A stretch of DNA of 18,472 bases. Origin: Nitrospiraceae bacterium UBA6898. GTDB lineage: Bacteria > Nitrospirota > Thermodesulfovibrionia > Thermodesulfovibrionales > UBA6898. Numbering within the stretch: the first letter of the stretch is position 1; each line of letters opens with the position of its first letter. Shown here piece by piece: positions 6,296 to 13,439 of the stretch. The stretch covers positions 1 to 18,472 of the forward strand of contig DKBO01000045.1 in the NCBI GenBank assembly GCA_002448975.1, given 5' to 3'. The notes beneath the pieces are model-generated. The model saw only the letters and a list, made by a program, of their open reading frames with translations. It did no database searches and was not told the DNA's origin. The translations under genes and the position numbers were made by a program.

Positions 6296-7132
6296 TCATA
6301 TTTCTTCATTGAACCACTCGGCCGGATCGACCTTGTAAAACGCTTCGAGTTCGGCATAGAGATAAGGTGATTTCTTCTTCAGCTGGCGTGGTTTCTCAAA
6401 GAACGTTTCAGTAGCAACGGCAAAGAACTCGGCAGGATTGGTCGCGCCGTATTTATCGAGAGCGCTTTTCTTGTGGTGCCCGGTATCAGCGCGAAGCCGT
6501 TTATATTCTTCGTTCATGATCTGAGCCCAGACCGCGTAGCTGGACTGTTTTCCGAGCAGGGGAGCGCCGTCTGCAAGGCCGTCCTCCTGATCGAGTTGAT
6601 GGGCGAATTCGTGGAGTGCGACATTATGGCCATCCTCTGCGTTCAGTGCCCCCCGCTTTACATCGTCCCAGGCAAGTATTACGGAGCCGTGCTTCCAGGA
6701 TTCTCCCAGGCGGACCGACGGCCCTTCGACATACACGCCTCCGCCGATGGGGATGTTTTCTTCCGCTACATACGCACCGGGATAGACGAGGATGGAGATG
6801 AGCCCGGGATAGTATCGATTCTCCCTGTTCAGAAGGAGCATGCAGGCCTCGGCAGCTATGGTGACCGTTATTTCATCCGTCAGCTCAAGCCCTCCCAGCC
6901 CCTCAAACCTTTTTTCGTCCAGGAAGATCTTGATGTCGTTGCGGAGTTGGTCCCGCAAATCTTCGGGCAGGTGCCGGTAGAGGGCTACGTTCCTCTCCAG
7001 GATGGTTTCCCATTCCTGGGGGAACTGCATGGCAGTCAGCTGTCTGCGCCTCCGGCTGCGAAGCGCCCGCTTCCCTGCAAGGAATATCAGGAATACTCCC
7101 CCGGCCACTATGAAGAGAATGAATATCCGCAT
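6296..7132 (-). CDS. mtfA: M90-family zinc metallopeptidase (MtfA-like), membrane-anchored
   Basis: This 278-residue protein has an N-terminal hydrophobic segment (about 3-20) followed by an Arg-rich stretch (about 21-30), consistent with a single membrane anchor with a cytoplasmic body. The zinc motif HEFAHQLDQEDG has His174, Glu175 and His178. The downstream block NPAEFFAVATETFFE supplies the third ligand (Glu235 or Glu242) and is typical of MtfA. SILVYPGAYV and GESWKHGSVILAWDDVK are also family features. E. coli MtfA titrates the Mlc repressor and has aminopeptidase activity; the target here is unknown. The N-terminal anchor is absent from E. coli MtfA. Upstream GGGGA is a modest ribosome binding site. 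The gene is convergent with the PfpI-family gene. Confidence 0.92.
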   Translation of the reverse strand: MRIFILFIVAGGVFLIFLAGKRALRSRRRRQLTAMQFPQEWETILERNVALYRHLPEDLRDQLRNDIKIFLDEKRFEGLGGLELTDEITVTIAAEACMLLLNRENRYYPGLISILVYPGAYVAEENIPIGGGVYVEGPSVRLGESWKHGSVILAWDDVKRGALNAEDGHNVALHEFAHQLDQEDGLADGAPLLGKQSSYAVWAQIMNEEYKRLRADTGHHKKSALDKYGATNPAEFFAVATETFFEKPRQLKKKSPYLYAELEAFYKVDPAEWFNEEI

Positions 7133-7472
7133 CTGCCGTGTCCCCGGTCGTTCACCGTGCCCTGCAAGCGTACGGCGCTGTCATAATACGACCCGTCATG
7201 GAGAGATGAGAAAACTGATCTTACGCGAAAGACGTTCTTTTTTCATGGATAGCCCCTTTCCCTGCACGTGTCGAGCCAATTATATGGGTATTCTATCATC
7301 TTCTGAAGGACTCCCGTGCTCCGTCCAGGTCTGTCTATCCATGCCAGATGGACAGAGTGCATCGTAATTCTGAGTCGGCGGGTGTACCGTTGAAATGACA
7401 ATGTCCCCGGTGACAAAAGCTCAACAGACCTGACGTGACAAATGCTGTCATGCCGAGTCTCAGGAGGTATGG
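7133..7472. other. Intergenic region, probable IS left flank
   Basis: No gene is supported here. The left part should hold the promoter of the minus-strand M90 peptidase, but I find only a poor TATTAT (7188-7183). Around 7395-7450 the sequence has repeated TGACA-type words (TGTCCCCGGTGACA and CGTGACAAATGCTGTCA) directly before the transposase remnant, which could be the old IS terminus and its promoter. I cannot define inverted repeats or a target duplication. Confidence 0.35.
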
Positions 7473-7880
7473 ATGGCAGAAAAGGACATTATCATGGCAA
7501 GCCAGGGGGAGCTGAAGCGGCTGCATATCGTGCAGAAGGTTTTTGAGGGCTCACTGAAGCAGACAGAGGAGGTAGAGACCCTATCTCTTAGCATCAGGCA
7601 AATGGGCAGGACCGAGTTATCGAAGGCGGAGCGTATGCATGCACAATGGTCAAAGGGCTTTGTCTGTGATGCACTCAGTAACGGCAGGCCTATACGATTG
7701 CTGTTGATCATTGATGTCTATACGCTCGAGTGTCCCAGGACAGGAGTGGATATTCGATTGGCGGGTATAGGGTTGCAACCGTTTTAAGCCATATGGCGGC
7801 TGTCCGAGGACTTGCTGAACGAATTGTCGCGGGCTATGGCCCTGAGTTCACCAGTAATGCTCTTGAGGCCTGGCGTAGAG
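7473..7880 (+). pseudogene. Fused remnants of two transposases (ISNCY-like head, IS3-type DDE core)
   Basis: The frame from ATG 7473 (strong ribosome binding site AGGAGG) starts like an ISNCY-type transposase: ELKRLHIVQKVFEGSLKQ, then an HTH-like SLSIRQ (to about 7601). After a short junction it changes to an IS3-family OrfB core: WSKGFVCDALSNGRPIR and IIDVYTLEC (from about 7638). The frame stops at 7787, but the IS3 homology continues in another frame: RVATVLSHMAAVRGLAERIV then GYGPEFTSNALEAW (about 7766-7877). So there is a deletion-fusion plus a frameshift. Catalytic residues are also gone: the usual WSMDF reads WSKGF and the usual DNGPEF reads GYGPEF. It cannot encode an active transposase. 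Confidence 0.8.
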
Positions 7881-8064
7881 GGTATAATATGCGTAAGACA
7901 GATAGCTCGTGCGGCGATATTGCGCCAAATGGGCATGCTCAGAGATTCTCAAATTGGCTGAAGGCAGGGCATTTTCCAGCCTGCGGGCGCTTGGCTTTCG
8001 AGAGGTAGTCACGATCTCGGATTTTCTAAGTCACAAGGACACAATGATCGGCTATAGGTTCAAA
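7881..8064. other. Unassigned stretch after the IS remnant
   Basis: The two short plus-strand frames here give no recognisable domain and have no ribosome binding site. The composition and context suggest decayed IS or target sequence. Nothing can be named. Confidence 0.3.
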
Positions 8065-8101
8065 GGGCTGAAGATCTGCTGTCTTCAGCCCTTCGGTTTT
8101 C
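8065..8101 (+). terminator. Rho-independent terminator between convergent units
   Basis: Perfect 10-base stem GGGCTGAAGA (8065-8074) / TCTTCAGCCC (8082-8091) with a 7-base loop, followed by TTCGGTTTTCT on the plus strand. It lies just after the stop-side end of the minus-strand secreted-protein gene (stop at 8109), so the hairpin can serve both directions, although the minus-strand tail is less T-rich. Confidence 0.65.
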
Positions 8102-8108
8102 TCTGCTC

Positions 8109-8897
8109 TCAGCGATGATCGCATTCGGGAGGATAGGGCGCGTATTCGACCTCATCCCATAATCTATTCTTCGCCTCAGGCCGGCAGTGCAGGATGCCCT
8201 TTCTGCAGAGCTCTTCCCTCCAGGCATATTTCACGAGTACCTTCTCAATGGGATGCTGTTCGGGTTCGAACTCCACCGGTACGACCGGTGAATACTGCCC
8301 ATTACCAAAACCGGTCCCGGCCTCATCCCTTTCTGCCTGTTTTGCCTCACCCCGGGGCGCTGAAGGGGCGGCGGCTTTGCCGGAGGTGCTTCGTTCCGGT
8401 AATAATGCTGCGGGCCGGTTTCTTTCGCGGAACACTGCCACGGCTATCACTCCCATTGCCGACGAATCGCTGAAGGTTCTCACAGAATACGAGTCCGAAC
8501 TGCTGGTAAAATAGAACTGGTTGACCCTGTCATTGCCTGTCCTCCAGCCTTCAAGCCGTGCCTGCCCGTAGGGCCCGATAATGTACATCATCTCGCTGCC
8601 TGCAAGAAAGGACTTCCCGCCGGTGATGATGTTCCGCCCATCAACAGCGATGACCACACCTATCTGCTCCGGAAGATGGTTCCTGACAAGGATGCTGTAG
8701 TTTTCTCCCTCGCGCGCTTCAAGATATTTCTTGATCGTCAGCGTACCTCCGGAAGCAGACTCCCGGAAAGGAATGAGGTTAAAACTGTTCCCGCGGTCAG
8801 GCACGACCGCTACATCCACGCTGCTGCCGAGACAGGGGGAAGGTGTTACCATGAGCAAAAAGACAATTCCCCGGATGATTGCATGCACTGTTTTCAT
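8109..8897 (-). CDS. Exported protein of unknown function
   Basis: This 262-residue protein has an N-terminal signal sequence (MKTVHAIIRGIVFLLMVTPS, then PCLG|SS as a likely cleavage region; Cys22 is not in a proper lipobox). Residues about 55-160 form a beta-rich region: NYSILVRNHL, IGVVIAVDGRNIITG, YIIGPYGQARLEGWR, QFYFTSSSDSYSVRTF and GVIAVAVF. A Pro/Ala/Glu-rich linker follows (about 160-205). The tail contains two Cys (Cys228, Cys235) plus Cys259, perhaps disulphide-bonded. I recognise the GVVIAVDGRNIITG region as conserved among bacterial hypothetical proteins but know no function. The ribosome binding site AGAGGAG is strong. The start lies 94 bases after the ATPase stop on the same strand with no visible terminator or promoter, so co-transcription with the ATPase is possible. 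Confidence 0.8.
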   Translation of the reverse strand: MKTVHAIIRGIVFLLMVTPSPCLGSSVDVAVVPDRGNSFNLIPFRESASGGTLTIKKYLEAREGENYSILVRNHLPEQIGVVIAVDGRNIITGGKSFLAGSEMMYIIGPYGQARLEGWRTGNDRVNQFYFTSSSDSYSVRTFSDSSAMGVIAVAVFRERNRPAALLPERSTSGKAAAPSAPRGEAKQAERDEAGTGFGNGQYSPVVPVEFEPEQHPIEKVLVKYAWREELCRKGILHCRPEAKNRLWDEVEYAPYPPECDHR

Positions 8898-8991
8898 GTT
8901 CTTCTCCTCTCTGCAATGGACTTTGATGTCTTAGACAGGGGAAGAAGAGGTTTTGTTCCCGGATAATGAAGGCTATGCAGTCTTTTTTTCG

Positions 8992-11571
8992 TTACGTGAG
9001 GGGCCGCCGCTGTCTCCCGTTGAATATCTTCATCATCTCAAACCAAAGGATGCTCAGGAGTCCGGCTGCGAGGCAGATGACAATGTCAACGGGGTGAAGG
9101 AATGCGAAGTGAAAGAGGTTCCTGAGAAAAGGGATGTATAAGATGCAGCTCAGGCCTGCTGCTGTGCCGGCAGTTACCCACCAGAGTGCAGGGTTGGGCG
9201 TGGTAAGCGTTGAAAATAACGTTCGTGACCATGAACGGTTCACAAAGATGAGGCCAAGGTTGGCGATGATGAGCGTTGTTACCGTCAGTGCGCGCGCATC
9301 GAGTTCTCCCTGTCCGCGCTTCATTGAGATCGCGAAGACAGCAAGGACAATTACCAGCACGCTGAGACCCTGCAAGATGCTCAGTCCTATGGTTTTCATG
9401 CTGAAGAGTGGTTCCTTCGGGTTTCGCGGCATCCTCTTCATAATGTCCTTCTCTTCGTTCTCTGCCTCAAAGACAATGGAACAGGCGGGGTCAATGATCA
9501 GCTCGAGGAATACAATATGCATGGGAAGGAGGATAAGCGGCCAGCCAAAAAGTACCGGGAGGAGCGACAGACCGACGATCGGCACATGCACGGCGAAGAT
9601 ATATGCCATAGCCTTCCGTATGTTGTCGAAGATCCTCCTGCCCATCCGTATTGCCCCGACAATGGAGGTGAAATCGTCGTCGAGGAGCACCAGGGAGGAT
9701 GCCTCACGGGCCACGTCCGTGCCTCGACCGCCCATGGCGATACCGATATGGGCTGCCTTGAGCGCAGGCGCATCGTTCACCCCGTCACCTGTCATGGCAA
9801 CGATCTCGCCGGCATGTTTCAGGGCATTCACGATGCGCAGCTTCTGCTCCGGCACGACTCGCGCGAAGATGTTTACGTCCCGGATGCTCACCTTCAATTC
9901 CTCATCATCCAGGGCATCGAGTTCCTGACCGGTCATCACCTTGTCGCGGGGAGCAAGGCCTATCTGCTGGGCTATGTTCCGGGCAGTCCCGGCATAGTCG
10001 CCGGTTATCATCACGACGCGTACGCCGGCATCGTAGCATTCCCGGATAGCCCCCTGCACGTGAGGTCTCACGGGGTCTGCAAGACCGATAAGGCCAAGGA
10101 ACCGGAAAGGGAAGTCATGCTGCTCACCCGGCAAAGAAGCTGCAGTGAATCCGGCCTTTGCAACACCGATGACCCGCAGGCCTTCATTTGTAAGGCCATT
10201 GATCCTGGCGGCAAGCTCTCTGTTTTCCTGTTCATTGAAATGGCAGAGGTCTGCTATGGCCTCGGGGGCCCCTTTGCAGGCGATGACAAAGTTTCTGCCA
10301 TCGGGCGATTTCCAGACATGAGAAAGGGCAAGCAGCCGTTCCGACAGCGGGTATTCCTGCACCAGGCCCCAGTCATCGTGCAGGTGCTCAGTGTTCGAGA
10401 GGGTATGGACCCCCAACTGTTTCAGTGCCTTTTCCATCGGATCGAAAGGGTCTTTCTTGCTTGCAAGGATGCCGAACTCTATTAGCTCATGGAAACCTTC
10501 GGGAAAGGACCGGCTTGCATGTTCCGGGGAACTCGCATGTATGCTGCCGAGGTCGTAGAAGTCCTGACCGGCGAAGATCTTTTGTACCGACATGGCATTC
10601 AGCGTGAGTGTACCGGTCTTGTCGACACAGAGCACCGTGCATGCCCCCAGGGTTTCGATTGCCGGCACCCGCCGGGTGAGGACCTGTTTCTTTGATATCC
10701 GCCATGCACCGATTGCCAGAAATATGGTGAGTACTACCGGAAACTCCTCCGGCAGCGTTGCCATCGCAAGGGTTATGCCGGCCAGGAAACCGTCCAGCCA
10801 ATTACCCCGCGAAAGGCCGTAGATGACTACGACAAGCACGCAGACGGAGAGTCCGGCCAGGGCAATCTTCCGTACGAGCCCCCGGGTCTCCTTCTGCAGA
10901 AGCGTCTCCTCCTGTTCCAGTGATTGAAGTGATCTGCCGATCCTGCCGAACTCCGTATGGGCACCGGTTGCGTGTACGACCGCAATGCCCTGACCCTGCA
11001 CGACCAGCGTTCCCGAGTAGACAAAGGGCGTATGATCGCCCCCGGGACGCCGCATGGCGAGATCGCCGCTGCAGGCGGTCTTGCGCACCGGCATGGACTC
11101 TCCCGTGAGGATCGACTCATCAACGGAGAGATTGATGCACGAAATAAGGGCTGCATCCGCAGGTACGCGATCGCCCTCGGCCAGGACAAGGACATCATCG
11201 CGCACAACCTCGCGTCCGGGTATTCTCCGCTGTGTTCCGTCCCTGACGACCAGTGCCCGGGGACTCGAGAGGTCGCGAAGAGCTTCGAGTGCGCGCTCAG
11301 ACCGCTGCTCCTGATAGAAGGTGATGACCATGACAACGATCACAAAGCCGAGCAGCATCAGTGCTTCCCTGATGTCGCCCAGGATCAGATAGATCAAGCC
11401 GCAGGCAACAAGGAGAAGGAACATCGGCTCACGGACAATCTCGAAGGCGATGGAAAACATCGACCGTTTCCGACCGGCCGGCAGTTCGTTATACCCCTCC
11501 TTCTGCAGCCGCTGGCCTGCTTCAGTCTCGCTCAGGCCGGTGAGGGATGCTATGTCTATCAGGTCAGACAT
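8992..11571 (-). CDS. P2-type cation-transporting ATPase
   Basis: This 859-residue integral membrane pump is complete. In order: N-terminal actuator part, TM1-2 (about 48-86), actuator TGES (156-159), TM3-4 with PEEFP (274-278), phosphorylation site DKTGTLT (317-323, Asp317), nucleotide-binding KGAPE (433-437), hinge MITGD (521-525), TGDGVND (594-600), then six C-terminal TM segments. The overall layout is that of the SERCA/PMCA-like P2 group. The ion-binding residues differ: TM4 has PEEFP instead of PEGLP, TM5 lacks the SERCA Asn/Glu pair, and TM6 has ELIIDP (Glu690, Asp694) instead of NLVTD. The transported ion is therefore not safely predicted; Ca2+ or another divalent cation is most likely. 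A TGCTATAAT extended -10 ends 13 bases before the ATG and no Shine-Dalgarno is visible. Confidence 0.95.
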   Translation of the reverse strand: MSDLIDIASLTGLSETEAGQRLQKEGYNELPAGRKRSMFSIAFEIVREPMFLLLVACGLIYLILGDIREALMLLGFVIVVMVITFYQEQRSERALEALRDLSSPRALVVRDGTQRRIPGREVVRDDVLVLAEGDRVPADAALISCINLSVDESILTGESMPVRKTACSGDLAMRRPGGDHTPFVYSGTLVVQGQGIAVVHATGAHTEFGRIGRSLQSLEQEETLLQKETRGLVRKIALAGLSVCVLVVVIYGLSRGNWLDGFLAGITLAMATLPEEFPVVLTIFLAIGAWRISKKQVLTRRVPAIETLGACTVLCVDKTGTLTLNAMSVQKIFAGQDFYDLGSIHASSPEHASRSFPEGFHELIEFGILASKKDPFDPMEKALKQLGVHTLSNTEHLHDDWGLVQEYPLSERLLALSHVWKSPDGRNFVIACKGAPEAIADLCHFNEQENRELAARINGLTNEGLRVIGVAKAGFTAASLPGEQHDFPFRFLGLIGLADPVRPHVQGAIRECYDAGVRVVMITGDYAGTARNIAQQIGLAPRDKVMTGQELDALDDEELKVSIRDVNIFARVVPEQKLRIVNALKHAGEIVAMTGDGVNDAPALKAAHIGIAMGGRGTDVAREASSLVLLDDDFTSIVGAIRMGRRIFDNIRKAMAYIFAVHVPIVGLSLLPVLFGWPLILLPMHIVFLELIIDPACSIVFEAENEEKDIMKRMPRNPKEPLFSMKTIGLSILQGLSVLVIVLAVFAISMKRGQGELDARALTVTTLIIANLGLIFVNRSWSRTLFSTLTTPNPALWWVTAGTAAGLSCILYIPFLRNLFHFAFLHPVDIVICLAAGLLSILWFEMMKIFNGRQRRPLT

Positions 11572-11584
11572 GATGTTACGTCAA

Positions 11585-11593
11585 ATTATAGCA
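11585..11593 (-). promoter_or_regulatory. Extended -10 promoter of the ATPase gene
   Basis: On the minus strand TGC-TATAAT (11593-11585) is a perfect extended -10 element. The -35 region at the right distance (GTTACG) is poor, as is common for extended -10 promoters. The start would be near 11578, leaving a leader of about 7 bases. Confidence 0.5.
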
Positions 11594-11602
11594 GATACCA
11601 TG

Positions 11603-11646
11603 ACATGCGTAACGGCCGCATGTTGCCGGCTGTGATGCCGGTTTTT
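11603..11646 (+). other. Two adjacent hairpins in the divergent ATPase/Cys-rich gene gap
   Basis: Hairpin one is ACATGCG (11603-11609) / CGCATGT (11617-11623) with a 7-base loop. Hairpin two is CCGGC (11626-11630) / GCCGG (11637-11641) with a 6-base loop and a T5 run after it (11642-11646), so it has terminator form on the plus strand. There is no plus-strand gene upstream to terminate, so these may insulate the downstream gene from antisense or read-through transcripts, or act as operators. Confidence 0.4.
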
Positions 11647-11691
11647 GGAGTGCTATACAATTCACTGCTATTTCTTATGCTGTATGTCGCC

Positions 11692-11979
11692 ATGAACAAG
11701 ATCTGTGCTTCGTGCAGATACGGGCATGAAAGAAAACCGGGCGGAGAAAAAACTTCGGCCGGGACCGTGTGGTGCGGAAGTCGAAAGATCCAGATGGCAA
11801 AACACCGGCAGATGGACTGTTTCTCTGCTCTGCCGGGTGCAAAGGTCAGATACTGCGCTGACTGCAAACGGGCAAGGATATCCCTGCCTTCCGGCGGTGC
11901 ACTGCAGCTGGGCAATGTATGGTGCGACAGGAAGAAGAGCGAGATCCACAAGATGCGCAGCATGGACTGCTTCGAGTGA
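11692..11979 (+). CDS. Small protein with two four-cysteine modules
   Basis: This 95-residue protein is not recognised as a named family. It is an internal duplication. Module one has Cys5, Cys8, Cys28 and Cys43; module two has Cys55, Cys58, Cys78 and Cys93. Each cysteine is offset by exactly 50 residues. Shared words are CASC/CADC, TVWC/NVWC and MDCF/MDCF, and both modules are Lys/Arg-rich. Two metal-binding (Zn or Fe-S) knuckles are likely. The conserved duplication is the main reason for calling it real, because the frame itself is open far upstream, antisense to the ATPase. The ATG at 11692 is chosen as the start directly before the first module; 11677 is an in-frame alternative. A TGCTATACA extended -10 (11651-11659) resembles that of the divergent ATPase gene. 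No Shine-Dalgarno is evident. Confidence 0.78.
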   Translation: MNKICASCRYGHERKPGGEKTSAGTVWCGSRKIQMAKHRQMDCFSALPGAKVRYCADCKRARISLPSGGALQLGNVWCDRKKSEIHKMRSMDCFE

Positions 11980-12236
11980 TTGGTACGTTTAGCTCCTGCC
12001 CTGAGCCGCCTTTTGTGGCTTACCCTATAGGGTGATCTCTCAGAAAAAATGCAGGAAGTTGTGCATTGCGGAAGGGTAACGGCTCGTCTTCCGGACCTCC
12101 GGGACGATAACTCGGCTTCCGCGTGGCGATGCTGCCGGTGCGTCAGATGTCAGCACAAAGGCGAGGACGTGAAGCTTGCTGCCGACACGCGCCGGTACTC
12201 CGCCACAAATAGGAAATATCAGGGATCTGCTCATCC
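11980..12236. other. Intergenic region without a supported gene
   Basis: Short frames on both strands here have no start signals or protein-like features. It contains a 12-base perfect palindrome ACCCTATAGGGT (12022-12033), nested between CTGAG (12001-12005) and CTCAG (12039-12043), then AAAAAA. This could fold into a branched structure, but I cannot assign a role. Confidence 0.4.
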
Positions 12237-12280
12237 AGCGAAAAACAAGGGCTGTGTCTGATGCCCTCAAACACAGCCCT
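12237..12280 (-). terminator. Rho-independent terminator of the exported-protein gene
   Basis: Read on the minus strand: a 10-base stem AGGGCTGTGT / ACACAGCCCT (12280-12271 and 12257-12248) with a 13-base loop, followed by TTGTTTTTC. It lies about 60 bases after the stop of the minus-strand gene at 12343. Confidence 0.75.
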
Positions 12281-12342
12281 GAATCTGAACCAATTCCCCT
12301 GCCTCTGGTCACGAGGGCACGCGAGGGGACGTGGTGAGCGTG

Positions 12343-12648
12343 CTACCTGTCGTCTACCTTGCTGTTGACGGGCGGCTGGTAGTCAAAATCTCCTACACGT
12401 CTTCCGAAGGTGTAGCTGACCGGATTACTGATCAGTGTCTGCGTTGTCTTATGCAGGCTGCCGGTCAGGACGGCAAAGGGCAGAGAGACAACCCAGAGGG
12501 CTGCACCGCCGGCGATCGAGGCAACGCCAAGGGGACGGGCAAACATTGTATCCCCCACAATATCACGGTCATACTCTGTTCCTGCCCATGCCGGGACAGA
12601 TGTTGCAAGAAGAGCCAGTACCAGAATTACCACGGCGATCTTTCTCAT
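12343..12648 (-). CDS. Small exported/membrane protein of unknown function
   Basis: This 101-residue protein has a clear signal peptide (MRKIAVVILVLALLATSVPAWA, cleavage likely after AWA). A hydrophobic, glycine-rich stretch follows (about 40-63: GVASIAGGAALWVVSLPFAVL), then a tail with PVSYTFGRRVGDFDY. The pattern (secreted, one central hydrophobic segment, FGR-x-x-GDF ending) resembles a group of small hypothetical proteins seen in Geobacter- and Nitrospirota-like genomes; no function is known. The ribosome binding site AAAGGAGG is ideal. It has its own promoter upstream and a terminator downstream, so it is monocistronic and probably well expressed. Confidence 0.85.
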   Translation of the reverse strand: MRKIAVVILVLALLATSVPAWAGTEYDRDIVGDTMFARPLGVASIAGGAALWVVSLPFAVLTGSLHKTTQTLISNPVSYTFGRRVGDFDYQPPVNSKVDDR

Positions 12649-12686
12649 GAAGTCCTCCTTTAAAGGTAATGGTATAACTCAGCCCC

Positions 12687-12715
12687 ATTATAGTGAAATT
12701 AAGATACGGAATCAA
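12687..12715 (-). promoter_or_regulatory. Promoter of the small exported-protein gene
   Basis: On the minus strand TTGATT (12715-12710), 17 bases, TATAAT (12692-12687). The predicted start near 12680 leaves a leader of about 31 bases that contains the AAAGGAGG ribosome binding site. The surrounding 12664-12760 is notably AT-rich. Confidence 0.65.
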
Positions 12716-12760
12716 TAGTCAATTTTTAAAAAGAGGATATTTATTGTCCTAATTATTATC

Positions 12761-13018
12761 TCAGTAATGAAGCTTTGGCTGTTTACCCTGATGATACAGC
12801 TGGTTCTGAAGTTCTTCCTGGACCATATACCATCCTTCCTCTGTGTGGGGGATGACGCACCGGGAACAGTCTTTGAAGCCAGTGGGCAGGACACTGAAGT
12901 CACCCGGGCATGAGAGAAGGAAGAGCGGGCAGTAGCAGAAGAGGCATGACTTCCAGTCGTCGAGCTTATGGCACGGCAGAAATTCGCATTTGGTATTAAT
13001 AAAATGTTTATAATTCAT
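12761..13018 (-). CDS. Cysteine-rich small-domain protein
   Basis: This 85-residue protein matches the cysteine-rich small domain family (PF04071-type): YKHFINTKCEFLPCHK, then CLFCYCPLF, then FKDCSRCVIPHTEEGW. Eight cysteines (11, 16, 25, 28, 30, 37, 51, 54) occur in the first 54 residues, implying a metal or Fe-S site. The domain is often small and stand-alone; its role is unknown, although it is sometimes found with cobalamin-related genes. Its ATG shares the ATGA overlap with the stop of the preceding 68-residue ORF, and AGGAGG lies about 12 bases upstream, so translational coupling is likely. Confidence 0.88.
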   Translation of the reverse strand: MNYKHFINTKCEFLPCHKLDDWKSCLFCYCPLFLLSCPGDFSVLPTGFKDCSRCVIPHTEEGWYMVQEELQNQLYHQGKQPKLHY

Positions 13019-13221
13019 ATAGTTTTGTCCTCCTGCGCGTGGTAGTATCCCCTGCTATCTATTCCCGCGCTTGCCTTGGGCCTTTTCCACTGAGCCCTGA
13101 GTTGTCTATTCCGCCCACATCGTTTCCTGATCAGCACGATGGGAAAATATATCCCCCCTCGGAGGGTGACCAGACCGAGGACGTGGACATACCACCCCTT
13201 AATCTGCCGTACATTGCTCAT
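13015..13221 (-). CDS. Small membrane-associated protein of unknown function
   Basis: This 68-residue ORF has a hydrophobic segment (about 10-32: WYVHVLGLVTLRGGIYFPIVLI) and a very basic tail. I recognise no family. Three observations support it: an AAGG ribosome binding site about 7 bases before the ATG, a 12-base gap after the preceding 31-residue ORF, and an exact ATGA stop/start overlap with the cysteine-rich gene that follows. The hydrophobic part and basic C-terminus suggest a membrane anchor with a cytoplasmic tail. Confidence 0.55.
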   Translation of the reverse strand: MSNVRQIKGWYVHVLGLVTLRGGIYFPIVLIRKRCGRNRQLRAQWKRPKASAGIDSRGYYHAQEDKTI

Positions 13222-13233
13222 AAAGACCTTGCC

Positions 13234-13329
13234 CTAGATCTTTCCCGATAGCAGATGCCACAGTCCTGTCCATACAATGACGGGAGCAATGAAAATCCAG
13301 GTTATCCGTTTCCGTGTTGCCCTGTTCAT
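13234..13329 (-). CDS. 31-residue single-TM peptide
   Basis: Reading ATG 13329 to TAG 13236-13234: MNRATRKRITWIFIAPVIVW then TGLWHLLSGKI. A positively charged N-terminus followed by one hydrophobic stretch is typical of a small inner-membrane peptide. AAGGAA lies immediately before the start (spacing is very short). It is the first of three closely spaced ORFs on the minus strand, followed 12 bases later by the 68-residue ORF. It could also be the remaining N-terminal part of a gene broken by a frameshift together with that ORF. Confidence 0.5.
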   Translation of the reverse strand: MNRATRKRITWIFIAPVIVWTGLWHLLSGKI

Positions 13330-13383
13330 TTCCTTGTGCAATGTCCTTGTCTTTCTTGTTTTAAGATGCGTCTGCGCTTATCT

Positions 13384-13439
13384 TTTCTTTACGCATTAGC
13401 GTCTCTATCTTTCTGCACAACCACGCGTTTACGCATTCA
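13384..13439 (-). repeat. Degenerate octamer tandem repeat starting with the rhomboid-like gene stop codon
   Basis: Read on the minus strand from the TGA stop: TGAATGCG, TAAACGCG, TGGTTGTG, CAGAAAGA, TAGAGACG, CTAATGCG, TAAAGAAA. The first two units match those at the PfpI-gene stop, and the fourth is nearly the same (CAGAAATG there). Confidence 0.65.

Noticed and set aside
9134..11691. Several long plus-strand frames antisense to the ATPase (up to 340 residues)
   Set aside because: They are shadows of a high-GC gene with all P-type ATPase motifs. Only the last 95 codons of the longest one, beyond the ATPase start, are a real gene.
12040..12312. Minus-strand 90-residue frame in the 11980-12342 gap
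   Set aside because: It has no ribosome binding site, overlaps a terminator hairpin and has arginine/serine-rich non-protein-like composition.
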